Below, one piece after another: positions 1 to 7,178 of a DNA stretch of 11,121 nucleotides. The position numbers were made by a program, and so were the translations under genes. This stretch comes from Candidatus Zixiibacteriota bacterium (GTDB lineage: Bacteria; Zixibacteria; MSB-5A5; UBA10806), in assembly GCA_003520965.1 (NCBI GenBank), contig DOTU01000064.1:6559-17679 (forward strand), in the 5' to 3' direction. The first letter of the stretch is position 1, and the number at the start of each line of letters is the position of its first letter. The notes below the pieces were generated by a model, which was not told where the DNA came from, searched no databases, and was given only the letters and a program-made list of their open reading frames with translations.

Positions 1-374
1 CCATACATTCCCTGCCCTCCATACTTAGGAAGCAGGGCCGGGTGAATGTTGATAATTCGGCTGCGATAGAGCCTGATTATTTCGAGTGGCAATAATTTCA
101 TGTAACCGGCTAATACGATTAAGCTTACATCTCGTTCTTGAAGAATAGCTTGAAGGCGCTCCACAAGTTGTTTGGGATCGGGGCAGGTTTTAGAGCTAAC
201 ATGGCAAGCGGGGATATTTTCTCGTTTGGCGCGTGTTAAGGCAAAAGCGGCGGAATTGTTTGAGATTACAACCTTGACCTTACCGAAAAATACGCCGGCC
301 TTTGAAGCATCGATCAGTGCTTGTAGATTTGTACCTCCGCCAGAGGCAAATACTGCTATGGAAAGCTCAGCCAC
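1..374 (-). CDS. purN: Phosphoribosylglycinamide formyltransferase PurN (3' end beyond window)
   Basis: GAR transformylase transfers a formyl group from 10-formyl-tetrahydrofolate to GAR, the third step of de novo purine synthesis in the cytosol. About 124 codons are visible, roughly the first 60% of the usual ~200 residues. Recognisable motifs are the N-terminal phosphate-binding ASGGGTNLQAL, the ISNNSAAFAL segment, LAGYMKLLP, and the active-site stretch NIHPALLPKYGG followed by GMYG, which carries the catalytic Asn and His of the family; the third catalytic residue (Asp) lies beyond the window. The start is GTG at 374: the same frame has a TGA 9-11 nt upstream, and a GAGGA ribosome binding site lies only about 3 nt before the GTG. 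An ATG at 386 is out of frame. The identification is from motifs and is firm; the exact start is slightly less so. Confidence 0.93.
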   Translation of the reverse strand, partial: MAELSIAVFASGGGTNLQALIDASKAGVFFGKVKVVISNNSAAFALTRAKRENIPACHVSSKTCPDPKQLVERLQAILQERDVSLIVLAGYMKLLPLEIIRLYRSRIINIHPALLPKYGGQGMY

Positions 375-496
375 TATTCCTCATGTTGATATAATTGAAA
401 TCGATCTATCTCGTTCAAATTCGGTTATTTCCCAATCACCCATAACTTTGACCATAATTACCGCAAAACCGCCTGCTCCTCCTTTGCGGAGTTTCA

Positions 497-525
497 AACT
501 TAGCAGATAGATACAGGGGAGTCAA
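497..525 (-). promoter_or_regulatory. Candidate sigma-70 promoter for purN
   Basis: On the minus strand, TTGACT (525-520) and TAAGTT (502-497) are separated by 17 nt. The -35 is good (5 of 6) but the -10 is poor (3 of 6). It would give a leader of over 100 nt before purN. Another weak candidate, TTGAAC near 418, lies nearer the gene. I cannot choose between them from sequence. Confidence 0.25.
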
Positions 526-556
526 CATCAAATAGATTGGTTTTGAGAACTACCTC

Positions 557-585
557 TTGATAAGAAGAGTTATGCCGATTATATT
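557..585 (+). promoter_or_regulatory. Sigma-70-type promoter of the M36 protease gene
   Basis: TTGATA (557-562) and TATATT (580-585) are separated by exactly 17 nt; each hexamer matches the consensus in 5 of 6 positions. Transcription would start near 592, giving a leader of about 20 nt that holds the ribosome binding site at 603-608. Position, orientation and spacing all fit the gene at 613. Confidence 0.65.
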
Positions 586-612
586 AAGGTAACACCTTTA
601 GCGGAGGATTTT

Positions 613-3555
613 GTGTTGTCAAAAAAAATCTTTTTTACAGTATGCATTACATTTGCATTCTCCCTTTCATTTGCCAAGAAAGCGCCCAATCCGGGGAGTA
701 TAGTACCGGGGCAATATGTTTCCGAACAGAGCGGCCCGGCACAGCCCCTTCAGGATAGGTATACGCCTGAGGGTAAGGCAAAAGCCCTTTATTATCCCAG
801 CTTTTCCTCCAACTACAGCGACCTGGGAGATATCGTTAGCGATTTTCTGAATAGGAACAGTGCACTGCTGGGGATTGCCAATAATAGCAGCGAATTGAGG
901 CTTATTTCCTCAAAACGTTCCCTGGCGGGGTATCATTATCGCTATCAACAGGTTTGGCAGGGGGTGCCGATATTTGCGTCGCACGTACTGGTAAATATTC
1001 GGCATGACGGTGTGATTTCGTCGGTGATATCAGATTATAAGACAAATGCAGATATTTCCACATCTCCATCGCTGAGTGCAAACTCGGCCAAGGATATTGC
1101 TGTCAGGGAACTTGGAGTAACAAAATTTACCGATGAACCTAAATCCGAACTGGTTATCTATGCCAATGATATCACTCCAACTCTTTGCTGGCTGGTTTCG
1201 ATTGTTGCCGAAAAACCGCTGGGTGACTGGCAGGTATTCGTAAATGCAATCGATGGCCGAGTTGTCGCAAAGAAAAATATCATGTGCTTTGTGGATGGCT
1301 CGGGGATGGTATTTAACCCGAATCCGGTGGTATCAGAGCAGAATACCTTATTGGCCGATTCATCAAATCGAGATTATCCGGCGCTCACCAATGCCAGATT
1401 CAATATGACCCTTCAGGGACTCAACGCTCCCTCAGGCGGCTATTATTATCTTTCGGGCGAATATGTGAATACAACGGCAACCTCAAACAGGGCGCATTTT
1501 ACAACACCTGATTCTTTCAACTTTACCAGAAGCAATGTTAAGTTCGAAGAAACGATGGCTTATTTTCAAATAGATAGTTGCGCCAGGTTTTACAGGGCAT
1601 TGGGGTTTTCCACTCTCATGGATTACTCGATCACCCTGGCAGTTAATGGTGTTACCGATGATAATTCCTGGTTCACTCCCAGCAATCATCGTATCACTTA
1701 CGGCTCCGGCGGTGTTGATGACGCCGAAGATGGAGATGTTATCGTTCACGAATATGGCCATGCTACTCAGTTTGATCAGGTGCCAAACTGGGGGCAGACT
1801 GAAGAAGGCGGCGCCATGGGTGAAGGGTTCGGAGATTACTTGACGGTCTCTTTCTTTCATCCGATTTCAGGGGGCTGGCATGAGGCGCAAGTATTCGATT
1901 GGGACGCAAACACGCGGGACAATTTCTGGTCCGGCCGTCGGGTAGATGGAAATAAGCATTACCCCCAGAATATGGATGGCGAGGTTCACGACGATGGAGA
2001 GATCTGGAGCCGCTGCCTCTGGGATATGCAAAATTCAATAGGTTACGATACCACCCTTCAAGTAATTTTAGAAGGCCAGTACAGCCTTACCCCCAGCGCC
2101 ACATTTGTAAGCGCTGCCAATGCCATAGTCCAGGCCGACTGGGATCTTTATGGCGGCAGACATGTGATGGCCATAGGCCAGGCCTTTCTGAGCCGGGGCA
2201 TTTTCACGAGCCTCCCCTATCATTTGGATATAACCCACTCGTCGCTTAGAAATACGGAAAACGAGATTGGACCGTATAATGTTTTCGCGACGGTAACACA
2301 TACAAATCCGGTTGATTCAATGTGGGTAAATTATCGTTACGGAGCCGATTCAAATTACTCGTCAATTGCAATGTCTCCCACCGGCACTCCCAATGAGTAT
2401 CTGGGTTTGATGCCCGGCCCGGGCCTTCCAGATTCCGTTCATTACTATATCAGGGCGCTCGACAGCCTGGGCATCGGCAATACCCTTCCATCGAACCCAA
2501 GGCTACAAACCTTCCGTTTCTATACCGGACCCGATACAACGCCGCCGATTATCACCCATACGCCATTAGTCAATATCCCGACCATTAGCTGGCCTCCTAC
2601 GCTAAGCGCGACTATTACCGATGACTACAGTTTGGATTCGGTTTGGGTTGAATTTGAGGTAAATAGCGGGCCGTTCGTCACTGTTCCAATGATCAGGGTT
2701 GATACCACCAATGTCTGGAGATGCACTTTGACCGGAACTGTTTCTCCTCTTGATATTATACAATATCGGATCAAGGCCAGAGATACGGCGATACTCAGCC
2801 ACATTGCCTACAAGCCATTAAGCGGATATTATTCGTTCAACATTCTGGAAAGTCAGACCATATCATATATGAGAAGTGGATTTGATATCCCGGATGGATC
2901 GTCCAATAAGTTGGATACCATTATTGTAACCGAGCATCTGAAGATTTACGCGGTTGATATCTATGTTAACATTACGCATCCGAGGATTGGCGATCTCATT
3001 TTCTATGTCAATGGCGGCTCCGCTAATAGGCGAATAACGCTGCACAACAGAACAGGTGGCGATGGCGACAGCATCGTTGGCTGGTATGACGATGACATTA
3101 CGCCCGATGGTCCTGGCACTCTCACCGCCTACAATAGCGACTCCTGTCAAGGGCGCTGGATACTTTATATTGCCGATAGGGTAAGCGGAGAAGCCGGGCA
3201 TCTCAACAGTTGGGGAGTGAGAATTGTCGGTACCGGCGCGGCACAGGCTGTTGAGGATGACGATGCCAGTTTGCCGGTTGATTTTGCCATTTCTCAAAAC
3301 TATCCAAACCCATTTAATCCATCGACGAAGATTGCGTTTGCTATCCCCCAGGCGGGCCCGGTAAAGCTTGAGCTTTTTGATTTACTCGGACGGAAGATCG
3401 CAACTCTGCTTGACGGTTCACTCGAAGCCGGGAGACATACAATTGAATGGGATGGAAAATCTGAGAGCGGAAATACTGTTTCCTCGGGTATATATTTCGC
3501 CAGATTGAAAGCGGGCGATAAGAGCGGTTTAATCCGCATGACACTGCTTAAGTAA
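613..3555 (+). CDS. Secreted fungalysin-like (M36) zinc metalloprotease with P-domain and C-terminal sorting domain
   Basis: Predicted exported zinc endopeptidase of 980 residues. In order: signal peptide (about 1-21); a fungalysin/thermolysin-type propeptide region (about 60-220); a catalytic domain with HEYGH (H379, E380, H383) and a probable third zinc ligand E404 in GEGFGDY; and HDDGEIWSRCLW (459-470), which matches the H..GE.W...LW signature of M36 and separates it from M4 thermolysins. Two Ig-like segments follow (about 555-640 and 645-745), then a P/homoB domain (about 750-873, with the GDLIFYV and GRWILYIAD strands), and a sorting/FlgD-like domain (about 888-980, beginning NYPNPFNPST and including WDGKSESGN and SSGIYFARL). 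The start is uncertain between GTG 613 and TTG 616: the GGAGGA at 603-608 sits 4 nt from the first and a better 7 nt from the second. It is a single-gene unit with its own promoter and terminator. Likely substrates are extracellular proteins or peptides (inference). Confidence 0.9.
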   Translation: MLSKKIFFTVCITFAFSLSFAKKAPNPGSIVPGQYVSEQSGPAQPLQDRYTPEGKAKALYYPSFSSNYSDLGDIVSDFLNRNSALLGIANNSSELRLISSKRSLAGYHYRYQQVWQGVPIFASHVLVNIRHDGVISSVISDYKTNADISTSPSLSANSAKDIAVRELGVTKFTDEPKSELVIYANDITPTLCWLVSIVAEKPLGDWQVFVNAIDGRVVAKKNIMCFVDGSGMVFNPNPVVSEQNTLLADSSNRDYPALTNARFNMTLQGLNAPSGGYYYLSGEYVNTTATSNRAHFTTPDSFNFTRSNVKFEETMAYFQIDSCARFYRALGFSTLMDYSITLAVNGVTDDNSWFTPSNHRITYGSGGVDDAEDGDVIVHEYGHATQFDQVPNWGQTEEGGAMGEGFGDYLTVSFFHPISGGWHEAQVFDWDANTRDNFWSGRRVDGNKHYPQNMDGEVHDDGEIWSRCLWDMQNSIGYDTTLQVILEGQYSLTPSATFVSAANAIVQADWDLYGGRHVMAIGQAFLSRGIFTSLPYHLDITHSSLRNTENEIGPYNVFATVTHTNPVDSMWVNYRYGADSNYSSIAMSPTGTPNEYLGLMPGPGLPDSVHYYIRALDSLGIGNTLPSNPRLQTFRFYTGPDTTPPIITHTPLVNIPTISWPPTLSATITDDYSLDSVWVEFEVNSGPFVTVPMIRVDTTNVWRCTLTGTVSPLDIIQYRIKARDTAILSHIAYKPLSGYYSFNILESQTISYMRSGFDIPDGSSNKLDTIIVTEHLKIYAVDIYVNITHPRIGDLIFYVNGGSANRRITLHNRTGGDGDSIVGWYDDDITPDGPGTLTAYNSDSCQGRWILYIADRVSGEAGHLNSWGVRIVGTGAAQAVEDDDASLPVDFAISQNYPNPFNPSTKIAFAIPQAGPVKLELFDLLGRKIATLLDGSLEAGRHTIEWDGKSESGNTVSSGIYFARLKAGDKSGLIRMTLLK

Positions 3556-3577
3556 ATCCAGAGCAGTTAATTATCAT

Positions 3578-3611
3578 GCGCCGGATATTTACATATTCGG
3601 CGCTTTTTATT
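3578..3611 (+). terminator. Intrinsic terminator of the protease gene
   Basis: GCGCCG (3578-3583) pairs with CGGCGC (3598-3603). One G-U pair and ATAT/ATAT then extend it to an 11-bp stem closing a 4-nt loop (3589-3592). A TTTTTATTT tract follows. This is a textbook rho-independent terminator 22 nt after the stop codon. Confidence 0.92.
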
Positions 3612-3657
3612 TGCACGAAAGTAGCGAATGTTTACCCTGCATTTTTTCCGCTTGATT

Positions 3658-3663
3658 TATAAT
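3658..3663 (+). promoter_or_regulatory. Possible -10 box for the 3711 lipoprotein gene
   Basis: A consensus TATAAT lies 48 nt before the start codon, in an AT-rich stretch after the protease terminator, so the gene needs its own promoter here. No convincing -35 is found at 16-18 nt (TTTACC at 3631-3636 is 21 nt away). The call is therefore tentative. Confidence 0.35.
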
Positions 3664-3710
3664 TGATTAATCTATTTTTAGCTAGCGAATAATTATATCA
3701 GGAGGCGCTT

Positions 3711-4262
3711 ATGCGTAAGGTTTTAATTTTCACGCTAATACTAATGTTATTAGTAATTGCCGGTTGTGTGCCATCGCTGTACCCCTTTTACACCAATTCC
3801 GACCTGATACAGGATAAGAATCTCGAGGGTATCTGGGTCAACGATGACGGCACCGAAATCTGGGAATTTATTCTGGCCAGCGACAGCGTTTCATATGAGT
3901 TGATTCAGACCGAAAAGGGAGATACAAAGCATTTCGAAACTCACCTGCTTAAATTAGATGACCATAATTATCTCGATACCTACCCAGATGATGAAATAAA
4001 AAACGATTTTTATAAAATCCATCTTGTGTCGGCCCATATTTTCGGAAAAGTCGAAATTCGCGATGATTCGATGCGTCTATCCCTATTGGATTCCGACTGG
4101 CTGCGAGATATGTTCACTAAAGGCAAAATTACAATTGCCCATGAGATTATCGATAATAACCTGGTTTTAACTGCCGGCACGGGAGATCTTCAGAACCTCG
4201 TCGAGAAATATGCGAACGAGCCAAAGGCATTCTGCTGCCTGACCACTCTACACAGAAAGTGA
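3711..4262 (+). CDS. Small lipoprotein of unknown function
   Basis: A 183-residue protein with a lipoprotein signal peptide: MRK, a hydrophobic stretch (4-18), and the lipobox LVIAGC with the lipidated cysteine at C19. The mature part starts VPSLYPFYTNSDLI and continues with LEGIWVNDDGTEIWEF, a small beta-rich layout that I associate with a widespread family of uncharacterised lipoproteins whose N-terminus reads 'CxPSLxPFYT' and which contain 'GxW'. I know of no assigned function. Two adjacent cysteines occur near the C-terminus (AFCCLTTLHRK). The start is well supported by AGGAGG at 3700-3705, 5 nt before the ATG. It is transcribed alone, after the protease terminator and facing the TonB block. 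Its stop codon lies inside the 5' arm of a 12-bp stem-loop. Confidence 0.88.
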   Translation: MRKVLIFTLILMLLVIAGCVPSLYPFYTNSDLIQDKNLEGIWVNDDGTEIWEFILASDSVSYELIQTEKGDTKHFETHLLKLDDHNYLDTYPDDEIKNDFYKIHLVSAHIFGKVEIRDDSMRLSLLDSDWLRDMFTKGKITIAHEIIDNNLVLTAGTGDLQNLVEKYANEPKAFCCLTTLHRK

Positions 4263-4294
4263 TAAACGTCAATTGCATTTAGTTTATCACTTTT
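4256..4294 (+). terminator. Stem-loop overlapping the lipoprotein stop codon
   Basis: AAAGTGATAAAC (4256-4267) and its exact complement GTTTATCACTTT (4282-4293) form a perfect 12-bp stem with a 14-nt loop, ending in a T-run (4291-4294). The TGA stop (4260-4262) lies within the left arm. The stem is AT-rich and the T-run short, so it is a moderate terminator or an mRNA 3'-end stabiliser rather than a classic strong terminator. Confidence 0.55.
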
Positions 4295-4312
4295 GAAAAT
4301 GCTAAATAGTAT

Positions 4313-4345
4313 GTCAGGGGGCGAACAAAAAATTCGCCCCCTGAC
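4313..4345. terminator. Strong symmetrical stem-loop between convergent genes
   Basis: GTCAGGGGGCGAA (4313-4325) and its exact complement (4333-4345) form a perfect GC-rich 13-bp stem with a 7-nt loop made mostly of A (T on the minus strand). It lies 14 nt past the tonB1 stop and between two convergent genes, a placement typical of a bidirectional transcription end. No T-tract follows on either strand, so it departs from the strict rho-independent form. Confidence 0.65.
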
Positions 4346-4359
4346 CATTTCAGCATTAG

Positions 4360-5079
4360 CTATCGCAGTTTAAACTCTACCGAATATGAGACCCAGACGG
4401 CGATCGGTTGACCATTGGAGATGGCCGGTTTCCAAACCATCTGCCTGGCTGCCTCGAGTGCGGCTTCCTCGAAACCGGCATTGGCGCCTGATTCTTTGGA
4501 AATAATCGCATCACGAACTTTACCCTCTTTATCGACAAGTGCTTTTACCCAAACCATACCTTGAATATTAGCACGTTGAGCCAATTCCGGATATTTGGGG
4601 TGCACATATGAAATCCAAACCGGGGCTTCCTCATAAGGGACCCAAACATCAGGCGCCGGTAAGAGCTCGTTAACCACTTTATCTACGTCAACTTTAATGT
4701 CAGCATCAAGGTTTTCAACGGGAACCACCGGGGCAAGATTGGCAAGCTCATCCTGATTCATCACTTGTACTTCCTCAGGCGCTTCATCATCAGGCACGGG
4801 CCTGAGCTCAACGACATTAGGCTTAATCGTATGTTCCTGAACCGCCATCTTAATCTGCTGTTGAGTTTGTGAAAGCGATGGCGGCGTAATGATATCGGTT
4901 TTTGAGGTAATGACATAGGTGGGAGCCTGAATCGGTTTGTTCGACCCTGACGATATTAACACCACCATCGCAACAGCGATGATATGTATTGCCCCGGATA
5001 TCACAAAACCTATGGCCATGTTCCGCTGGTAGGGACGTTTAAGCTCGTACGCCCCGATGAGAATTGATCTGGTATTCAT
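4360..5079 (-). CDS. tonB: TonB-family energy transducer, orphan paralogue
   Basis: Predicted inner-membrane-anchored TonB protein of 239 residues that would pass proton-motive energy from ExbB/ExbD to outer-membrane partners. Cytosolic N-terminus with YELKR.YQRNMAIGF (11-25); one membrane helix (about 22-43) holding H32, in the place of the essential TonB helix histidine; a periplasmic linker with a Pro/Glu-rich stretch (93-102); and the TonB C-terminal domain (about 155-239) with PKYPELAQRA, WVKALVDKEGKV and VWKPAISNGQPIAVWV. The open frame begins at ATG 5091, but that ATG overlaps the ribosome binding site GGAGGT (5089-5084). The ATG at 5079, 5 nt after this site, is the right start and gives exactly the length of the downstream-operon paralogue at 5316-6035. 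The two align without gaps at about 72% identity by hand count. It sits after that operon's terminator, so it needs its own promoter. Confidence 0.93.
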   Translation of the reverse strand: MNTRSILIGAYELKRPYQRNMAIGFVISGAIHIIAVAMVVLISSGSNKPIQAPTYVITSKTDIITPPSLSQTQQQIKMAVQEHTIKPNVVELRPVPDDEAPEEVQVMNQDELANLAPVVPVENLDADIKVDVDKVVNELLPAPDVWVPYEEAPVWISYVHPKYPELAQRANIQGMVWVKALVDKEGKVRDAIISKESGANAGFEEAALEAARQMVWKPAISNGQPIAVWVSYSVEFKLR

Positions 5080-5202
5080 AACCACCTCCATTCTGTTTAT
5101 CTTTCATAGTGGATACGAATGAATGGGTGGTTTATTCCATAGATTCTGTGGATTATGCGTCAGATATTGGGCTTTGGTGATTTGGACACTAAACCGTTCT
5201 AA

Positions 5203-5249
5203 TCCGTCAGGTCACGCCCCAATTAATATTCGGGACTGCGCCTGACGGA
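5203..5249. repeat. Inverted repeat in the tonB1 leader region
   Basis: TCCGTCAGG (5203-5211) and CCTGACGGA (5241-5249) are exact complements of 9 nt, with a further short GC-rich match (CCC near 5217-5219, GGG at 5232-5234) towards the loop. It lies immediately beyond the operon terminator and 124 nt ahead of tonB1. No T-tract follows on the minus strand, so it is more likely a 5'-leader structure or an operator than a terminator. The rest of the gap 5092-5202 has no clear promoter; an imperfect palindrome at 5137-5151 (CCATAGATTCTGTGG) is the only other structure seen. Confidence 0.5.
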
Positions 5250-5250
5250 A

Positions 5251-5289
5251 CTTATAAAAAGAAAAGGGCGCGCCTTGTGGCACGCCCTT
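5251..5289 (-). terminator. Intrinsic terminator of the TPR-exbBD-tonB operon
   Basis: On the minus strand AAGGGCGTGCC (5289-5279) pairs with GGCGCGCCCTT (5274-5264) around a 4-nt loop, an 11-bp stem followed by TTCTTTTTAT. One pair is G-U only when read as minus-strand RNA (it would be C-A on the plus strand), which fixes the direction. It lies 26 nt after the tonB2 stop. Confidence 0.93.
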
Positions 5290-5315
5290 GATAATACGAA
5301 ATCTAAAATGCCAAG

Positions 5316-6035
5316 CTATTTGAGCTTAAACTCAACTTTGTATGTAACCCAGACAGCGATCGGTTGGCCATTGGAGATGGCTGGTTTCCAGACCGTTTGC
5401 TTGGCGGCCTCGATAGCGGCCTCCTCGAATCCAGCGTTTGCGCCAGATTCTTTAGCTATGATTGCATCACGAACCTTGCCCTCTTTGTCAACCAGAGCTT
5501 TTACCCAAACTGCCCCCTGGATACTGGCTCGCTGGGCCAACTCAGGATATTTTGGCTGTACCGATGTTATCTGCACCGGAGCTTGCTCAAATGGCACAAA
5601 CTCGTCAGGCGTCGGTAATAGTTCGTCTACTACCCTATCAACATCAACATTGATATTGCCTTCGAGATTCTCAACCGGGGTTGAGGGAGCCAGATTGGCC
5701 AGCTCTTCCTGTGTCTTCATGTCGGTTTCTTCAGGTGCTTCTTCATCGGGAACCGGTTTCAGATTGACAATATTGGGTTTGGTGATATGCTCTTGTACCG
5801 CAAGTTTTATCTGTTCCTGGGTTTGTGAAAGCGATGGCGGCGCGATCAGATTCTGCTTGCTGGTAATGACAATTTCCGGCGCCTGGACCGGTTTGCTCGA
5901 AAGAGAACCGATTAATATCACCAGTAAAATCCCGAGGACATGAGCGGCTCCCGAAACGCCAAATCCGATTGCCATATTCCTTTGATAGGTTCGTTTAAGC
6001 TCATAGGAATCTAATAGAAGTGATCTTGTTCTCAT
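5316..6035 (-). CDS. tonB: TonB-family energy transducer, operon copy
   Basis: A 239-residue TonB protein: cytosolic N-terminus (1-20), a membrane anchor (about 22-44) with the conserved H32, a periplasmic linker (about 48-150) rich in Pro, Glu and Asp, and the TonB C-terminal domain (about 155-239) with PKYPELAQRA and VWKPAISNGQPIAVWV. It is the last gene of the operon. Its ATG overlaps the TGA of the preceding exbD (ATGA at 6035-6032), so it is probably translationally coupled and made in proportion to the channel proteins; GGAGGG lies 11 nt upstream. The intrinsic terminator follows 26 nt later. It differs from the orphan paralogue at 4360-5079 most in the membrane helix (residues 31-40: 2 of 10 identical by hand count) and least in the C-terminal domain. 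The outer-membrane partner cannot be inferred, because no receptor gene is in the window. Confidence 0.94.
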   Translation of the reverse strand: MRTRSLLLDSYELKRTYQRNMAIGFGVSGAAHVLGILLVILIGSLSSKPVQAPEIVITSKQNLIAPPSLSQTQEQIKLAVQEHITKPNIVNLKPVPDEEAPEETDMKTQEELANLAPSTPVENLEGNINVDVDRVVDELLPTPDEFVPFEQAPVQITSVQPKYPELAQRASIQGAVWVKALVDKEGKVRDAIIAKESGANAGFEEAAIEAAKQTVWKPAISNGQPIAVWVTYKVEFKLK

Positions 6036-6631
6036 TCTTCCACCGTCCCTCCGGCTTTAACAACTTCCAAGACATGCTGATCCCAGGCACTCATGTCTTG
6101 CAGGCTGAACCTGACCGAAAACTTATCGCCCGATTCAACACCGAGCGCAGCCATTTGTTGAGGATTGCTGTTAATACTTCTCTCCGTACCCTGAATGGCA
6201 TCAATGATGTTAACCATCATTTGGTATGATGCTTTTGGGTCTACCTTTAAAACCATAACCAGTTTGGAAACGTTCCTGTTTTTCTCATCGATCATTTTAT
6301 CGAGTTTAGGCAAATCCGTTATATTGGGTTGCTTCATATCCTCGCCGATTTGATAGTAAACCGTGTTATTCTGATCGACAAAAATTTGCAGCAGTTTCGA
6401 GGCGGCAATAATACCGTTATCCACGTTCTCCTGTTTGGGAGGCAGCGAAATTTCCATCGAAAGCGGCGCGGAGAAAATGGTCGTAACCATATAGAAAATA
6501 AGAAGTAAGAACGCGATATCTACCATCGGGGTCATATCGATACGGATACCGATACGCCGTTTGGGGCGTTTAAGTCCTCCCCCTTTGGCTTGCTTTTTCG
6601 GCCTTCCTCCGCCTAAATCTACTCCAGCCAT
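6032..6631 (-). CDS. exbD: ExbD/TolR-family biopolymer transport protein, second copy
   Basis: A 199-residue inner-membrane protein with a long basic cytosolic N-terminus (Gly/Lys/Arg-rich, about 1-30), one membrane helix (about 33-51) and a periplasmic domain (about 55-199). The helix reads DMTPMVDIAFLLLIFYM; D38 is in the position of the proton-carrying Asp of ExbD/TolR. With ExbB it would form the stator or channel that uses the proton gradient to drive TonB. At 199 residues it is longer than typical ExbD (about 140), mainly in the periplasmic part (about 85-199), which resembles the neighbouring ExbD little. The start at 6631 has a modest TAGGA site 4 nt upstream and lies 13 nt after the first exbD. 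Its stop overlaps the tonB start. Confidence 0.93.
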   Translation of the reverse strand: MAGVDLGGGRPKKQAKGGGLKRPKRRIGIRIDMTPMVDIAFLLLIFYMVTTIFSAPLSMEISLPPKQENVDNGIIAASKLLQIFVDQNNTVYYQIGEDMKQPNITDLPKLDKMIDEKNRNVSKLVMVLKVDPKASYQMMVNIIDAIQGTERSINSNPQQMAALGVESGDKFSVRFSLQDMSAWDQHVLEVVKAGGTVEE

Positions 6632-6644
6632 ATTATCCTACCCC

Positions 6645-7178
6645 CTATCCCGCCGAGCCTGGAGGCGTTGGCGCCTCGCCTCGTTTGATTTCCGTCATCA
6701 AAGAAAAGCGGTTGATGTTGATATCCTGGAGCGTATCCATGATCTTTTTAATGGTGCCGTATCGTGATTCTTTGTCGGCTTTAACAATGACCATCGGGTT
6801 TGTTCGATGTCTGAGGAATTCGCTCTGAACTCTGATGAATTCCTGGTTCAAAGTCGAGGGATCGACATCGACATACTGCCTGATGGTTGTGGTATCGCCG
6901 GCCTTATGTAGAATACCATCGATCATGGTATCCCTGATAGCGGCATAATTAGTAATGTATTCCAGGAAAATACTGTCATCTTTGTTGACGGTAATATTAA
7001 TGATATCCGAAACCGGAACCTTATATTGAGATTCCGACATGGGCAGGCTCACCTGCTGCTTCTCCGGCGGTTTAAACTGGGTGGTAGTCATATAAAAGAT
7101 TAAAAGGAGAAAAGCGATATCGACCATGGGGGTCATATCGATGGCTATGCCAACTCTCCTTTTTGACTTTTTTGACAT
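6645..7178 (-). CDS. exbD: ExbD/TolR-family biopolymer transport protein, first copy
   Basis: A 177-residue ExbD/TolR-like protein with a short basic N-terminus (MSKKSKRRVG), one membrane helix (about 14-33) with DMTPMVDIAFLLLIFYM and the likely proton-binding D20, and a periplasmic domain ending in a Pro/Gly-rich tail. The helix shares an unbroken 18-residue identity with the second ExbD, whereas the periplasmic domains are clearly different. The segment NPMVIVKADKESRYGTIKKI (127-146) matches the usual ExbD periplasmic core. The ATG overlaps the last base of the exbB stop (TAATG), which indicates coupled translation; GAGGG within the end of exbB can serve as the ribosome binding site. Confidence 0.94.
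   Translation of the reverse strand: MSKKSKRRVGIAIDMTPMVDIAFLLLIFYMTTTQFKPPEKQQVSLPMSESQYKVPVSDIINITVNKDDSIFLEYITNYAAIRDTMIDGILHKAGDTTTIRQYVDVDPSTLNQEFIRVQSEFLRHRTNPMVIVKADKESRYGTIKKIMDTLQDININRFSLMTEIKRGEAPTPPGSAG

Noticed and set aside
381..455. A 24-codon minus-strand open frame (ATG 455 to TGA 381) ending just before purN, possibly a leader peptide.
   Set aside because: There is no well-placed ribosome binding site, its length is expected by chance, and no attenuator-like hairpins are seen around it.
172..510. A 112-codon plus-strand open frame.
   Set aside because: It is antisense to purN, whose conserved motifs are plain; no ribosome binding site or recognisable domain.
2863..3297. 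A 144-codon minus-strand open frame within the protease gene.
   Set aside because: The sense strand there encodes a recognisable P-domain; the antisense frame has no recognisable feature.
5080..5091. ATG 5091 as the start of tonB1.
   Set aside because: This ATG overlaps the ribosome binding site GGAGGT that serves the ATG at 5079, and the paralogue starts at the equivalent of 5079.
5275..5943. A 222-codon plus-strand open frame.
   Set aside because: It lies fully antisense to tonB2, is rich in Ser/Ala as expected of a mirror frame, and runs through the operon terminator. It is a shadow.
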